This document shows positions 12,601 to 24,462 of a stretch of 64,000 nucleotides of DNA, piece by piece. The stretch is from Lonicera japonica (Eukaryota > Streptophyta > Magnoliopsida > Dipsacales > Caprifoliaceae): assembly GCA_021464415.1 (NCBI GenBank), contig CM038467.1, positions 32,357,248-32,421,247 on the forward strand, given 5' to 3'. A program made the position numbers and the translations under genes. Position 1 is the first letter of the stretch. Every line of letters starts with the position of its first letter. A model generated the notes under the pieces. The model was not told where the DNA came from. It worked only from the letters and a program-made list of their open reading frames with translations, and searched no databases.

Positions 12601-13257
12601 CCGAAACAACATACAACGATTAGGACATGCATCCAGAATCTCAAAATTAAAACCCATATTAGAAGTTATCTTACTAGCATCATAGTAAGAAGTGGGCAAT
12701 TTAACATTGTCTGGAAAAGCATCATTCAGTAACTCCAGTAACATTGTAACGGACTTATCTGTCCATCCACATAAAACCTTGATGTGTAGTAAACGAACAA
12801 CAAATGAAAGAGTCGTAAATTTCTTACAACCGGGATATAATTCAGTTTTAGCATCTTCCATAAGTTTAAAAAAGATTTAGTTTCTTCATCAGGCCCATTA
12901 TTACTATCCATTCTCGGCATCCCAAGTACTTCTTCTAGCATTTCTACCATGTCATCCTGCATATCTAAATCCATTTCTATATTGTCGCCCTCTCTCTCCT
13001 GGTTTTCACGCAAAGAAATATAAGATTCTCCATGATAAGTCCAATTCTTGTATTTGCGTAAAAAACCATTCACCACTATATGCTCTTTCACAATCTCCCG
13101 TGTAAATTGGTAACGATTGACACACTTCTTACATGGACAATATATAGGCGAGTCAATTTGTTTTCTAGCATAAGCAAATTCAAGAAACTTCTCAACCCCA
13201 TCCGTATATGCTATTGATAATCTATCAGCTAGCTAGTTCAATCCAACTTCTATCCAT
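9670..13257 (-). pseudogene. CACTA transposase TNP2/TNPD-like
   Basis: Catalytic transposase of the CACTA element. Reading from 13257 down: a Transposase-associated domain (starts MDRSWIEL; the zinc-binding CPCKKC at about 13135 is intact); the TNP2 catalytic body (about 12860-11600: YPGCKKFTTLSFVVRLLHIK, KIPAQQVRYFPLKPRLKRLY, LGLASDGFNPF, IPYNFPPWLCMK, LLWTINDFPAYANLSGWS, YMGHRRFL); a DUF4218 region (11605-10660, including PLVIRTILPKNVVEAL and MEHLPIHLAEEA); a short exon (about 10570-10460); and a DUF4216 exon (10374-9670, GELTDIIEIRY ... FKCNW ... PFILASQAEQVWYVQDP). Four frameshifts break it: a 4-bp CTAG duplication near 13230, loss of one base in a T run near 12873, an extra A near 12150 and an extra T in a T run near 11644. 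The C-terminal exons are clean. Family and order are certain, and the copy cannot encode a full protein without correction. Confidence 0.93.
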
Positions 13258-14656
13258 AGATATTTAACCTGATGAGATATCAAGCACAAAAGATAGCATC
13301 ATTGATAAGCATAAAAAAACTCGAGAATATGTCACATTAAAATTATAATAATTTTCAACTTTATTTTTTAATTTTTATTTTTGTAACTATGTTATATTTT
13401 TAATGTAAGTCTATTAGATTATACAAAAGAAATAAAAGAAATTCATTATTTGAGTTAAAAGTTTGATATGAAACGTTAGTCATTATTTAATATGTTTTCC
13501 AATATTTAGATAAAATTTAAGGGTGTAAAAAGTTGAATTACTGAAAATATTTAAACCAACCAAACATGACACATGCATATGTAAATGTACAAATCCACAT
13601 AATATAATTTCCAGGCTCTATTGAACAAGAAAAACAAAGAGGGAATTGAGCTAAACATCACAAAAGTCAAATACATGATGAATTGAAGGATGGGAATTGA
13701 GCTATATGAACAAAACTAGCAACATACTTTAGATTTTTTATTTTTTTTCATTTTAATCATTAATCCAACATTATTTCTAGACAAAGTGTAGCAATATAAA
13801 TTTTAAATGTTTGCATTTAGTTCCCATCATTGGTTACGTTAAAAGGAGCTAGCGAAATGGTAACATTTCGTTAAATATTTAACCAAACCACCCCCTATAT
13901 TTTTTTATAGCATTCCAAGTATTTACCGAGACAAGCCGTTTGATTGAAACCCTTCAATTTCTTCCACTTTATATTCAATTTCCACACAAATCCTCCAAGC
14001 CACTCCCTCCTGCTCCAAAGATAAAATAATGTATTTGAGGGTAATATTAAGCAGTCCAAAACAGTGCAAAAATAGGCCAAAATGCAGTCCAATTTACCAT
14101 ACATACTAAAAAAGACATTTGATGCCCACTCTCTCCTCTCTAGTAATTGAAATTGGAAAATTATGATTGAAAATGAAAGAACATGTTTAATTGAATTTTC
14201 TTGATCATAAAGAGATAATAATATATGATATAAGTAGAAATCATGCTAAAAATTTATAAGGTTATAATTCTGGCATATTGGTGTCCCTGTGGGAGAATTG
14301 CTATAACTCCTTGTAGAAAATTCTGATTTATGCACCGTAAATTGCATTAAAAAGTAGACACACATAGCTTTTTAGAAATATATGGTAGAGCACCTAGATC
14401 TCAGCCAATTAGTACAGTTTAATTCGTGAAGTTGGACTATTGTCATATGTTATATTCTGGACAACATGTTTGTATTGATTTATTTTGTGAATATCTGATG
14501 TGTTAATCGTTGGATTATGCTCAAATTCTGGAATATTGTTTATAAACATGTTATGTAACTACTAGAAAAATTTGAGAATGATCGGAGAACGGAAAGTACC
14601 TAGTTTGTGTAGGGGATTCGGATTGCACCTAATTCTGAAATGTTGTAATGTGTTGT
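13258..14656. other. CACTA 5' region upstream of TNP2, non-coding
   Basis: AT-rich sequence between the TNP2 start (an acceptor, CAG|GTTAAAT, sits just upstream on the minus strand) and the Athila insertion. It is probably a 5' intron or leader. No other motif is recognised. The Athila element is therefore likely in the 5' intron or promoter of the transposase gene. Confidence 0.5.
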
Positions 14657-16387
14657 TGACGCGCCAAAAATACTTCCGTGCTTAGGTATCCAAGTACAGG
14701 TTGTCAAGTTATAATACTTGGTAAGTCCAAGTGTCGAACCACAAGGATAGTCGGAAAGACGATGTGGTGATTACGAGTCCAAGGTTTTGTTAAGAGAATT
14801 TAATTGGTTGATTTTAGTTGTTGATTTTAATGTCTTGCAATAAAAATTAAAATGACGTAATAATAGATGAGAAAAAACTAAGGCATTATAGAATTCATTT
14901 GTTTTGCAAAGTTAAGTAAAATCAATATCATTCAAAGTTCTCAATGCAATTCCTAAGTGCTGAATATTTTACCCATTTCTAAGCAAAAGGGTGTGGAGCA
15001 AAAGCAACCCATTCCCATATAAATACCATATAAAGAAAGGGTGTAAGCAAATATCAACACAAGTGTATCTCTCATTTTTATCTTGTGACAAAGGGTGTGA
15101 AGCAAGTGCAACCCATTCCCATATAATATCAACCGAGATTCAAACTTAAAATACACAAAAAGAAAAGGCATAAATTTAAACTAGGCATTTAAGAACTCAT
15201 TGTTAGTTTCCCCTAGGCAAATGACTTGATTATGAAAATGGCCAACTACAAGGAGATTAGCTCGATAAATCATAACATTTCATTTGTCTAAGATTGGGAG
15301 GTCTAGGTGGATGTCAAACCGTCCTATATAGACTTTTTTGATAAATACAAATTGAATCCTTAAAATGATTAATGAAGTTGTTTATGACATAAATTTAAAA
15401 GATCCTCTTTGGCAACACTTTAACTAAGAAAATGATGAGTCTTAAAATCACATAAAGTGTAGAAAGCACTCAACATATCATTAAAGTATTTAAAGATTAA
15501 AATCTCAAATTTATGGTGTTTCCATGAATATTCAAAAACTAATCATGCTTGGCAATGAAAAGTATCTCATTCAAAGAAAGAATGGACATAGGCTAAAAAG
15601 AAATACACAAGTGTATCATCTCTTCATTAATGCTTGAGATCTATGTATACAAGGCATACAAAGTTAAATCATCATATGAAAATTATCTTACTAGCTCATG
15701 AATGGTTGAAAAAATGGAGAAGATGAAGGATTCAAAAAGTATTTAACAATACTAACAACGGAATGAGAATTGAACTTACATAATTAATGCATTGCAAATT
15801 TCATCTTTAAGCCTTAGCAAAGAAATTACTCCATAATAAATGTAGAGACAAGAATTATAAAAGTGAACTACATTTCTCTCTCTAGAAAATACTATTACAA
15901 GCTCTCTATAAATTGAGAAATGATAAGTAAAATAAAATTAAGATCTCCTCTCCAAAGCAACAATGAAGACTATAAATAGGAGAGTTGTGTTAGATGTTAA
16001 AAAATAAACAATGCTTATTTAATTTTTGGTGGAGAATTCCACTATCTTGGATGCTCTTTAATCACATGCACAATTCCACTTTCTTTCTTTAATCACATGG
16101 ACATGGAGACTTCCACTTTCTTGGATGCTCTTTAATCACATGGAGACTCACTTTCTTGGGTTCTTTTTGTCCATGGAAAATTCCACTATTGTATTAAATA
16201 CAATATTTCTTGAAATCTAGAGACACCAAAATAAACACAAAAATGTGCCTTTCCAAGCATTGTTAAATACAAAAGTGCTACGAGACTAATCGCGAAATAA
16301 GTTGGAAAACCGAGTAGTTTTAGAGAAATAAACTCGTCAAACAACTCCGAAAATGAGCGTATGAATGACAATATTAAGCGTTTATCA
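14657..16387 (-). repeat. Athila 3' LTR
   Basis: 1,731 bp. On the minus strand it begins TGATAAACGCTTAATATTG and ends ATTTTTGGCGCGTCA (TG...CA). It pairs with 20547-22276. It carries internal repeats of the phrase 'cttggatgctctttaatcacatg' (about 16050-16150). Confidence 0.95.
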
Positions 16388-16402
16388 ACTCCCCCCAACT
16401 TA
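16388..16402 (-). other. Athila polypurine tract
   Basis: The minus strand reads AAGTTGGGGGGAGT directly next to the 3' LTR start TGATAAAC. This is the position and composition of the plus-strand primer of LTR retrotransposons. A second purine tract, AAGTTGGGGGGTAACG (about 17447-17462), precedes the 3' untranslated region. Confidence 0.8.
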
Positions 16403-17749
16403 TCTCTTGCTAGTCCCTTAGCAAGCAATATAAAAATAGCTATGTATAATATCCGAAAATGCATTTAGCACATGCATTAAGCCTTTGAACTCCTAAGTTC
16501 CCCTAGAAGACGAGTTGTGTCTCGTGAAGGTTTACAGTAATGATACCTACAAACATCAAAAGTTTGATCATGGTGAATGACGAGAATGATGATTTCAAAA
16601 GTTCAATTTGCAAAGCTTATGACATTACTATCACTATTTCTAGACTTGTGGGTTTTGAGTGACTATCTAAATTGCTTATCTCCTTTAGAAACTTAACCCA
16701 TACTTCCCTTTAATCATATGCTAAGCCTTATATTAGCAAAATTCTCATTTAAACACAAAGATTATTGATCATTAGAGATGGAAGAGGAATTTCCTTCAAA
16801 AACGAAAGTTTCAAATTTTTGTCCATTTCTAAGCACTTTTCTTATATTTTCTCGGAATTTTTGCTAAATTAGTTCAAGGCGGTTTTCATCTCTATAGGGG
16901 GCAGCAGACTCACTATATAAAATTTGACATTTTATGCTTATTTATTAAGCTTGAAGGAAGCTATTCACCCTTTCCCATATGGTAACCTTTACCTATCCAT
17001 AATATTAAACAAAGAGACTTATGATTTAGTCAAGTGAAGCTTTAAGTCAATATTAGGATTAAAAGTCATCCAAGTTTTTCAAAGTGTCATGCATTTGTCC
17101 TCTCTATTTGAGGATCTTTTCGAAAAAACTTTCATCATTTTTGGACAAGAATTCCCTCTTCACAAAATAAAAATTACTCTAAGTGTTACGAAAGAATTTC
17201 TCTACTTAAAGCATTTACACATTTTAAGGAACGTTTCTAGGGTCATGAATCTAATTGAAGTAAAACAAGGTAGATTATCACTCAAAATTCCATCTAGATC
17301 AAGGAATTCATGCCAATAGCTAATGAACCAATCATCATCAAATTTTTTCTTTTTTTTTTTCATCATTTTTCAAACTTTCAAAAAAATTTTTAAGCTCTAA
17401 ACATATGAAAAATTCCGAAATTGAAAAGCCATTAAAGTTTAAGTACGTTACCCCCCAACTTGAAGAACGCATTGTCCTCAATGTGAAGAGAACGAGAAAT
17501 TGGCAGTCTCCTATTTGGCTTTTCGATTTTCATGAGGTAAAATAGAGCTATTTTCAAAGGAAAATTACTATATGTACACACTAACAAAAAAGGGGTTAGA
17601 ATTAGATAAAACATAACATGCATGCATTACAACCACATTTCAATCCTCATATCATGTTTATCAAACCAAACCCAAAAAAGAAGGAAAGAAAATAAAGCAA
17701 ATTTTTTTTTATCAAAGTAAAAATTATATACAAATAACACCTATACTTG
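16403..17749 (-). other. Athila region between integrase and 3' LTR
   Basis: Athila elements usually carry an envelope-like ORF here. I see only short broken frames and AT-rich sequence, with no signal peptide or transmembrane stretch I would defend. The ORF is lost or degenerate. Confidence 0.6.
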
Positions 17750-18779
17750 TTAGGTATAGGTCGGATCTTCAAGAGTGGTGGACTCCTCTTGAGGTGGGAA
17801 TTCCAAAAATGGCTTAAGGCGTTGTCCGTTCACTTTGAACACAAAGCCGGTTTTGGGATCCTCAACATTCACGGCCCCAAAAGGGAATACGTGTCGAACA
17901 ATGTATGGGCCGGTCCAACGTGATTTCATCTTTCCTGGGAAAAGATGCAAACGCGTGTCATAAACTAGAACTTTGTGTCCGAGTTTAAATTCTTTTCTTA
18001 GAATAGATTTATCATGAAAAATTTTTGCACGTTCTTTGCTTATCTTAGCATTTTGGTATGCATCCCTCCTTAATTCCTCCAACTCCTCAAGTTGTAACTT
18101 TCGGTTGCTTCCGACATTTTCAATATCAAAATTCATCATTTTAATTGCCCAAAATGATCTATGTTCTAACTCAACAGGAAGATGGCAAGGCTTGCCATAT
18201 ACTATCCGATAGGGAGACATTCCTAAAACTGTTTTAAAAGCCGTACGGTAAGCCCAAAGTGCATCGTTAAGACGCAATGACCAATCCTTGCAATTTGGAT
18301 TTACCGTTTTTTCAAGAATTTGCTTTATCTCCCTATTGGCAAGTTCGGCTTGGCCATTGGTTTGCAGATGATAAGCGAGTGATACTTTGTGATTTACCCC
18401 ATATTTTTGCATTAAAGATTCAAAAGGTTTATTGCAAAAATGAGTACCACCATCGCTTATAATCACTTTGGGAGTGCCAAACCTTGCAAGAATATTTTCT
18501 TTTAAAAATCGGATCACCATTTTGTGATTATTTTTCTTGCAAGCTTGGGCCTCTACCCACTTGGAAACATAATCAACCGCTACTAAAATATAAGGGTTAC
18601 CGAAAGAGGATGGGAATGGTCCCATGAAATCGATTCCCCAACAATCGAACACTTCAATTACCAAGATTGGATTAAGCGGCATCATGCTTTTTCTTGTAAT
18701 CCCTCCTAACATTTGGCATCTCGGGCAAGCTTTGCAATGTTGGTAGGCATCTTTGAACACTGTTGGCCAATAAAGGCCA
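17750..18779 (-). pseudogene. Athila integrase (5'-truncated pol)
   Basis: Inserts retroelement cDNA into the genome. From an internal ATG at 18760 the frame gives 336 residues. CPRC (residues 12-15) is the CC half of the HHCC zinc finger. The catalytic core has D44 (WGIDFMGP), D103 (IISDGGTHF) and E139 ([10 protein letters not shown]), an intact D,D35E triad. A GPY-like C-terminal module ([18 protein letters not shown]) lies near residue 290. The frame is open upstream through [12 protein letters not shown] to the deletion junction near 18779, so the two zinc-finger histidines and everything before them are gone. It overlaps the gag frame for about 70 bp in another phase because of the deletion. 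Confidence 0.93.
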
Positions 18780-20415
18780 CTTTACTACTCTTGATTTTTT
18801 CCAAATCCTCTTTTCCAACTCTCTCTTCTTCCCTCATTCTCTCTTCAATGGTGACCTTCTCAACTTGGCTTGACTCACCTATGTCCACCGGCTTTTTGGC
18901 CTTAGGAACTATAGTTTTGTCAATCTCTTTCCCACTCCTAAGGATGGTGATGGATTTCAACTCCTCTACATTCCTACTCGACTCCCCTTCAACTATCATG
19001 GCTTGCCCTCTAGGATTAGCTATTGGTTGGGCCGGAAACTTTCCTTTTTCTTGGGTTGCTAAAGCGGTGGTGAGTTTGGACATTTGAGTTTTCAAATCAC
19101 TAACGTCTCTATTGTTTTTGTCTACAAACTGCTGCAAAAGAGTCTCCAAATTTGAATTTGGGTTTGGGTTTGCTTGACCAAAAGAGTTGTTTTGGGGTGG
19201 AGGTGGTCTTGGTTGGTAGGAATTTGCATTCGAATTTTGATGAGCATTTTGATTTCCCCCCCAACTAAAATTAGGATGGTTCCTCCACCCTTCATTGTAC
19301 CTTTGAGAAAATGGGTCATTGTTTGGCCTAGAGTATGAGTTCATAGCATTGATTTGTGAGGGACTTTGAAGGACCTCTTTGAAGGCCGGAATTGTGTGAC
19401 ACTCCTCCGTGGAATGTCCCAACTTTTCACAAATGACACATAATTGACTTGATGACACTACATTGACATCTCTAAGCTTGTTTGTCTCTAAGGCCTCTAC
19501 CTTCTTAGACAATTGGAACAACCCTACCCCCATGTCATCATCATTGGATATTTGGTACAACCCACCCTTTTCCAGAGGTTTGGCCTTAGGTTCCTCGGTA
19601 TAGGTGTTCCAATTTTGGGCACCTTCCGCCAATTCATGAAAATACAACAAGGCCTCCTCGGGACTTTTACTCAAAAATTGACCATTACACATGGTCTCTA
19701 CAAATGTACGCATTTTGGGAGTAAGAGATTCATAAAAATAGCTTACAAGGCTCCATGTTTCGTGGCCATGGTGAGGACATACGTTTAAAAGTTCCTTGTA
19801 TCTTTCCCAACATTTGTAAAAACTTTCATTTTCTTTTGGCAAAAAATTGGATATCGCCCTTCTCAAAGCGTTGGTCCGATGGACGGGAAAGAATTTTTTC
19901 AAAAATTCCAATTGAAATACTTGCCAAGACCGAATAGATTGCGGTCTTAGAGCATTCAACCATAATTTTCCTTTATCTTTTAAGGAGAAAGGAAAAAGTT
20001 TTAAACGCATTACTTCCTCATTGGTGTTTGCCTCACGAAACGTGGAGCAAACTTCCTCAAAATCTTTCAAATGTAAATACGGATTTTCGGATTCCATACC
20101 ATGAATAGAGGGGATATGTTGAAGCATACCTGGCTTAAAGGAGAATGTTCCTGCTTGTCCGGTGGGGAGAATGATGCAAGAATTAGATGTCGCCCGAGGT
20201 GGTTGAAGATAATCCCTCATTGTTCAAACCAGTTCAGGATGATTATCGTTCTCTCCGGTATTTGACTCGTTGTCCTCGTTAGCCATTTCGGAAGGAGTAG
20301 GTGAAGGATTAGGATGCCTTGGTAATGGTTGACCTCTTGGTGGACTTATACGAAGATCAATGTACAAATTTCCGGGCATAAGCCCGGAAGGGTGATCTCG
20401 AATAAAATTTTCCAC
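18780..20415 (-). pseudogene. Athila gag with an internal stop
   Basis: Structural polyprotein. A 63-codon N-terminal part (20415-20227) ends at TGA (20226-20224). The same frame then continues through ACA to an ATG at 20220 and runs 504 codons to 18706, the last 25 or so being integrase DNA read out of frame. The single change needed for TGA is C to T in an arginine codon, which fits decay of methylated DNA. The Retrotrans_gag region is clear (residues 45-205 of the long part: RLKLFPFSLKDKGKLWL, FLKKFFPVHRTNALRRAISN, WERYKELLNVCPHHG). A CCHC zinc knuckle follows at C261, C264, H269 and C274, then an Asn/Pro-rich spacer. Identification as gag is secure. Confidence 0.92.
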
Positions 20416-20522
20416 CTAAAAAAATAAATAAACAATAAGTAAGAAAAATAATTTACAAAGGGAGAGAATACTTACAAAGTGAATTTTTTTTTTACAAAAT
20501 CCGTAATCCGTCTTTCGCCGTA

Positions 20523-20540
20523 TCCCCGGCAGCGGCGCCA
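20523..20540 (-). other. Athila primer-binding site (tRNA-Asp type)
   Basis: The minus strand reads TGGCGCCGCTGCCGGGGA, six bases inside the 5' LTR. It is complementary, with one mismatch by my reading, to the 3' end of plant tRNA-Asp, the usual Athila primer. Confidence 0.85.
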
Positions 20541-20546
20541 AAAACT

Positions 20547-22276
20547 TGACGCGCCAAAAATACTTCCGTGCTTAGGTACCCAAGTGCAGGTTGTCAAGTT
20601 ATAATACTTGGTAAGTCCAAGTGTCGAACCACAAGGATAGTCGAAAAGACGATGTGGTGATAACGAGTCCAAGGTTTTGTTAAGAGAATTTAATTGGTTG
20701 ATTTTAGTTGTTGATTTTAAAGTCTTGCAATAAAAATTAAAATGACGTAATAATAGATGAGAAAAAACTAAGGCATTATAGAATTCATCTGTTTTGCAAA
20801 GTTAAGTAAAATCAATCTCATTCAAAGTTCTCAATGCAATTCCTAAGTGCTGAATATTTTACCCATTTCTAAGCAAAAGGGTGTGGAGCAAAAGCAACCC
20901 ATTCCCATATAAATGCCATATAAAGAAAGGGTGTAAGCAAATATCAACACAAGTGTATCTCTCATTTTTATCTTGTGACAAAAGGTGTGAAGCAAGTGCA
21001 ACCCATTCCCATATAATATCAACCGAGATTCAAACTTAAAATACACAAAAAGAAAAGGCATAAATTTAAACTAGGCATTTAAGAACTCATTGTTAGTTTC
21101 CCCTAGGCAAATGACTTGATTATGAAAATGGCCGACTACAAGGAGTTTAGCTCGATAAATCATAACATTTCATTTGTCTAAGATTGGGAGGTCTAGGTGG
21201 AGGTCAAACCGTCCTATATAGACTTTTTTGATAAATACAAATTAAATCCTTAAAATGATTAATGAAGTTGTTTATGACATAAATTTAAAAGATCCTCTTT
21301 GGCAACACTTTAACTAAGAAAATGATGAGTCTTAAAATCACATAAAGTGTAGAAAGCCCTCAACATATCATTAAAGTATTTAAAGATTAAAATCTCAAAT
21401 TATGGTGTTTCCATGAATATTCAAAAACTAAGCATGCTTGGCAATGAAAAGTATCTCATTCAAAGAAAGAATGGACATAGGCTAGTAAGAAATACACAAG
21501 TGTATCATCTCTTCATTAATGCTTGAGATCTATATATACAAGGCATACAAAGTTAAATCACCATATGAAAATTACCTTACTAGCTCATGAATGGTTGAAA
21601 AAATGGAGAAGATGAAGGATTCAAAAAGTATTTAACAATACTAACAACGGAATGAGAATTGAACTTACATAATTAATGCATTGCAAATTTCATCTTTTAG
21701 CCTTAGCAAAGAAATTACTCCATAATAAATGTAGAGACAAGAATTATAAAAGTAAACTCCATTTCTCTCTCTAGAAAATACTATTACAAGCTCTCTATAA
21801 ATTGAGAAATGATAAGTAAAATAAAATTAAGATCTCCTCTCCAAAGCAACAATGAAGACTATAAATAGGAGAGTTGTGTTAGATGTTAAAAAATAAACAA
21901 TGCTTATTTAATTTTTGGTGGAGAATTCCACTATCTTGGATGCTCTTTAATCACATGCACAATTCCACTTTCTTTCTTTAATCACATGGACATGGAGACT
22001 TCCACTTTCTTGGATGCTCTTTAATCACATGGAGACTCACTTTCTTGGGTTCTTTTTGTCCATGGAAAATTCCACTATTGTATTAAATACAATATTTCTT
22101 GAAATCTAGAGACACCAAAATAAACACAAAAATGTGCCTTTCCAAGCATTGTTAAATACAAAAGTGCTACGAGACTAATCGCGAAATAAGTTGGCAAACC
22201 GAGTAGTATTAGAGAAATAAACGCGTCAAACAACTCCGAAAATGAGCGTATGAATGACAATATTAAGTGTTTATCA
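20547..22276 (-). repeat. Athila 5' LTR
   Basis: 1,730 bp, the partner of 14657-16387. On the minus strand it begins TGATAAACACTTAATATTG and ends ATTTTTGGCGCGTCA. The target duplication GTTGT follows at 22277-22281. Confidence 0.95.
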
Positions 22277-22281
22277 GTTGT

Positions 22282-24058
22282 AAATTAACAAGTGCATAAG
22301 GAATGTTGTAAGTAGTTATATATATATACTTAAAAGAAAACTTTATTATCAATCTCAACAAGAATATAGACTTGTCCCAAAAACAAAATCATACTCACAC
22401 ATTTACTAAAAATCATGTCTAGAAGCTTAAGACAAATAATTCCACCAATTATGTATTGTTCATAGTATTCCAAACTTCAATCAAGTAAACAATTTCACAA
22501 ACTAAAACAATCATACCACAAATCCTTTTAGAACCTCATAATCCCAATTTTAAAGGCTCTTAAAACATTTATTTTAAAACATAAGTTACCCTTGCACAAA
22601 AAAAAACAAAGTAAGAACACAAACAACATCTTAAATCGGCACAACCATCAATTTCACAGAATTCTGGGGATAAAAATAATATAAAAATTCCAGAAAACTT
22701 ACACAACATAGCCAGCCATGTCTAGTTTCATATAGTCTTAGGGTTATGAACGTTTTGGTAACATGTATACAATCTGTCTAGGATCAGATTTTGTAGCGCG
22801 CTGTTTTTGTAACTTTGATAACTCTCAACATAAAAATCATATTCGATCAATTCCAAATCCCAGATTCTCCTAACACGCAATATTAACTTGCCAAATATTT
22901 TCAGAATTTTACACAAAAGTTTAGTACCCTAACCAAACTCAAAACCACAGATGTGTGACAGCAATCTGATCAACATTAGGTATTTTAACACCTTGATTTT
23001 GTAAAATCAATATCTCCCAAATTAAAAATCATATTACTCCAATTCCAAAAGCCACAATACTTGTAACTCATAATATTAGTTTATATATTTTTTTCTGAAA
23101 TTTTGATAAAGACATATAATTGAGGTTTGTTGTTAAGAAACTTATAATCAATTGAATAAAAATTCAATAAACCACTTTCTCAAAAATTAGGTCAAAAGAA
23201 AACCAAAACAATATGTACGAATAGAAATAACAAGAAGAGGGTGAGAATTACTCATTATAAATAGTAAAACTTAAATTGATCGACCAAAAGAAATCTAAAA
23301 GAGCCGTCAATATAAATTGACTCAGAACAAATAGGTTATATATATATATGCATGTATCGAAATCCACAGAATAAAGGTGAGAAACACTCACTAGATAATC
23401 GAAAGGGGAAGAACCAAAAGTATTATGTTTTTACTCGGGCTCTCTCTTGTGTCTCTTCTTCTTCTCTACAAGCAGCCATATGACAATACGTAGTTTTCTC
23501 CCCCCCCCCCCTAAAACCTTATTTGTGTTGAGAATTTAACTTATATTCATGCTAGGATTTTCTCATCTAATTTGGACCAACTAAAATAAGTCTTATAACA
23601 AACAAAAGAATACATTTAAATTAACCCAGTGGCCCATCTAATTATAAATACTCAAGACCTCAAACTAATTTTCTTTTTCTCTAATTCCCGCAGGTCAAAC
23701 TCACAGCACGGTTATGTCAACTTTCAAAAATCATAACTAATTCATTAAAAGTCTAAATGTAGTGAAATTTGTGCTCAAACTGAAGCTCATCAAGTCTAGT
23801 TTAAAACAAAATTAGTTTCACACAAAAATTCTCCACATGATAAAAGATATGAATTTTCAAAGGAGAACATATCAAAACTTTAGGTTTCAAAACTAACCAT
23901 ATATACTTTAAATTATAATTTTTAACACACTATAATAACTTGGCCACACAATAAATGCACCACAAAAACAAATAAGAGAACACATATTAAATCAAATCTA
24001 TGCAAAACTACAAATACTTTGTTGTATATATACTAGTTTTGAATGATATAATTAACTT
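22282..24058. other. CACTA interior, non-coding (5' side)
   Basis: AT-rich sequence of the large CACTA right of the Athila insertion, upstream of the transposase genes. It includes a 12-C run at 23500-23511. No coding region or structural RNA is recognised. Confidence 0.5.
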
Positions 24059-24200
24059 AGAGTATGTAGCTCAAGTGGGAGAGGGTTGAAAATTTGGCCT
24101 CCACATCCTTGGTTCAAGCCTTGTGAACTACATTATTATTAAGGGTCTTTGATAGGGCCTTGGGCCTTAGGGCTCCTTGGAAAAAATCAAATATTTTTAT
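24059..24200 (+). mobile_element. tRNA-derived SINE-like insertion
   Basis: It contains an RNA polymerase III A box (TAGCTCAAGTGGG, about 24067-24079) and B box (GGTTCAAGCC, 24111-24120) about 33 bp apart, as in tRNA-derived plant SINEs. A short non-tRNA body ends near ctccttggaaaaaatc. Imperfect flanking matches (ataattaactt before, atagttaatt after) could be target duplications. It does not fold as a full tRNA. It lies in the 5' region of the large CACTA. Confidence 0.5.
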
Positions 24201-24462
24201 AGTTAATTAAATTTCGTTATAGCAGCACAAATCAACAAATTAGATGACAATCTCACAAAAATAGACCAATTATATATATTCTATTATTTTTTTAATTTCA
24301 GATCGTACACAATACAATTACTTGCTTATATTTTTCGAAGTCAACAATTACAAACCGCAAATTGCACAGCCACAGATCGTACACAATTAATCAACAATCA
24401 ATTCATTGAGGTAATCAGAAACATATATAAATAAAGATTTAGATAATACAGAAAAAAAAAGT

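Larger units (their letters stand above)
14657..22276 (-). mobile_element. Athila-lineage Ty3/gypsy LTR retrotransposon, internally deleted
   Basis: 7,620 bp with two long LTRs (14657-16387 and 20547-22276) and a 5-bp target duplication GTTGT (14652-14656, 22277-22281). A tRNA-Asp-type primer-binding site and a polypurine tract set the orientation as minus. Gag and integrase residues match the Athila clade. Protease, reverse transcriptase and RNase H are missing, because gag is fused to the integrase N-terminus out of frame near 18779. No envelope-like third ORF is visible between integrase and the 3' LTR. By eye the LTRs differ at about 27 substitutions and one 1-bp indel (about 98% identical), so the insertion is recent relative to the divergence of copies A and B. 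Movement would need proteins in trans. Confidence 0.96.

Noticed and set aside
14953..15171. Repeated 72-codon frames at 14953, 20843 and 46638
   Set aside because: All three lie at the same place in the Athila-family LTR copies; conserved because the LTR is, not because they code.
18713..19087. Plus-strand open frame of 124 codons opposite Athila gag
   Set aside because: Antisense shadow of a recognised gag frame; no independent domain or start context.
24059..24135. Functional tRNA gene
   Set aside because: The A and B boxes are present but no full cloverleaf or acceptor stem pairs, and the body continues as in a SINE.
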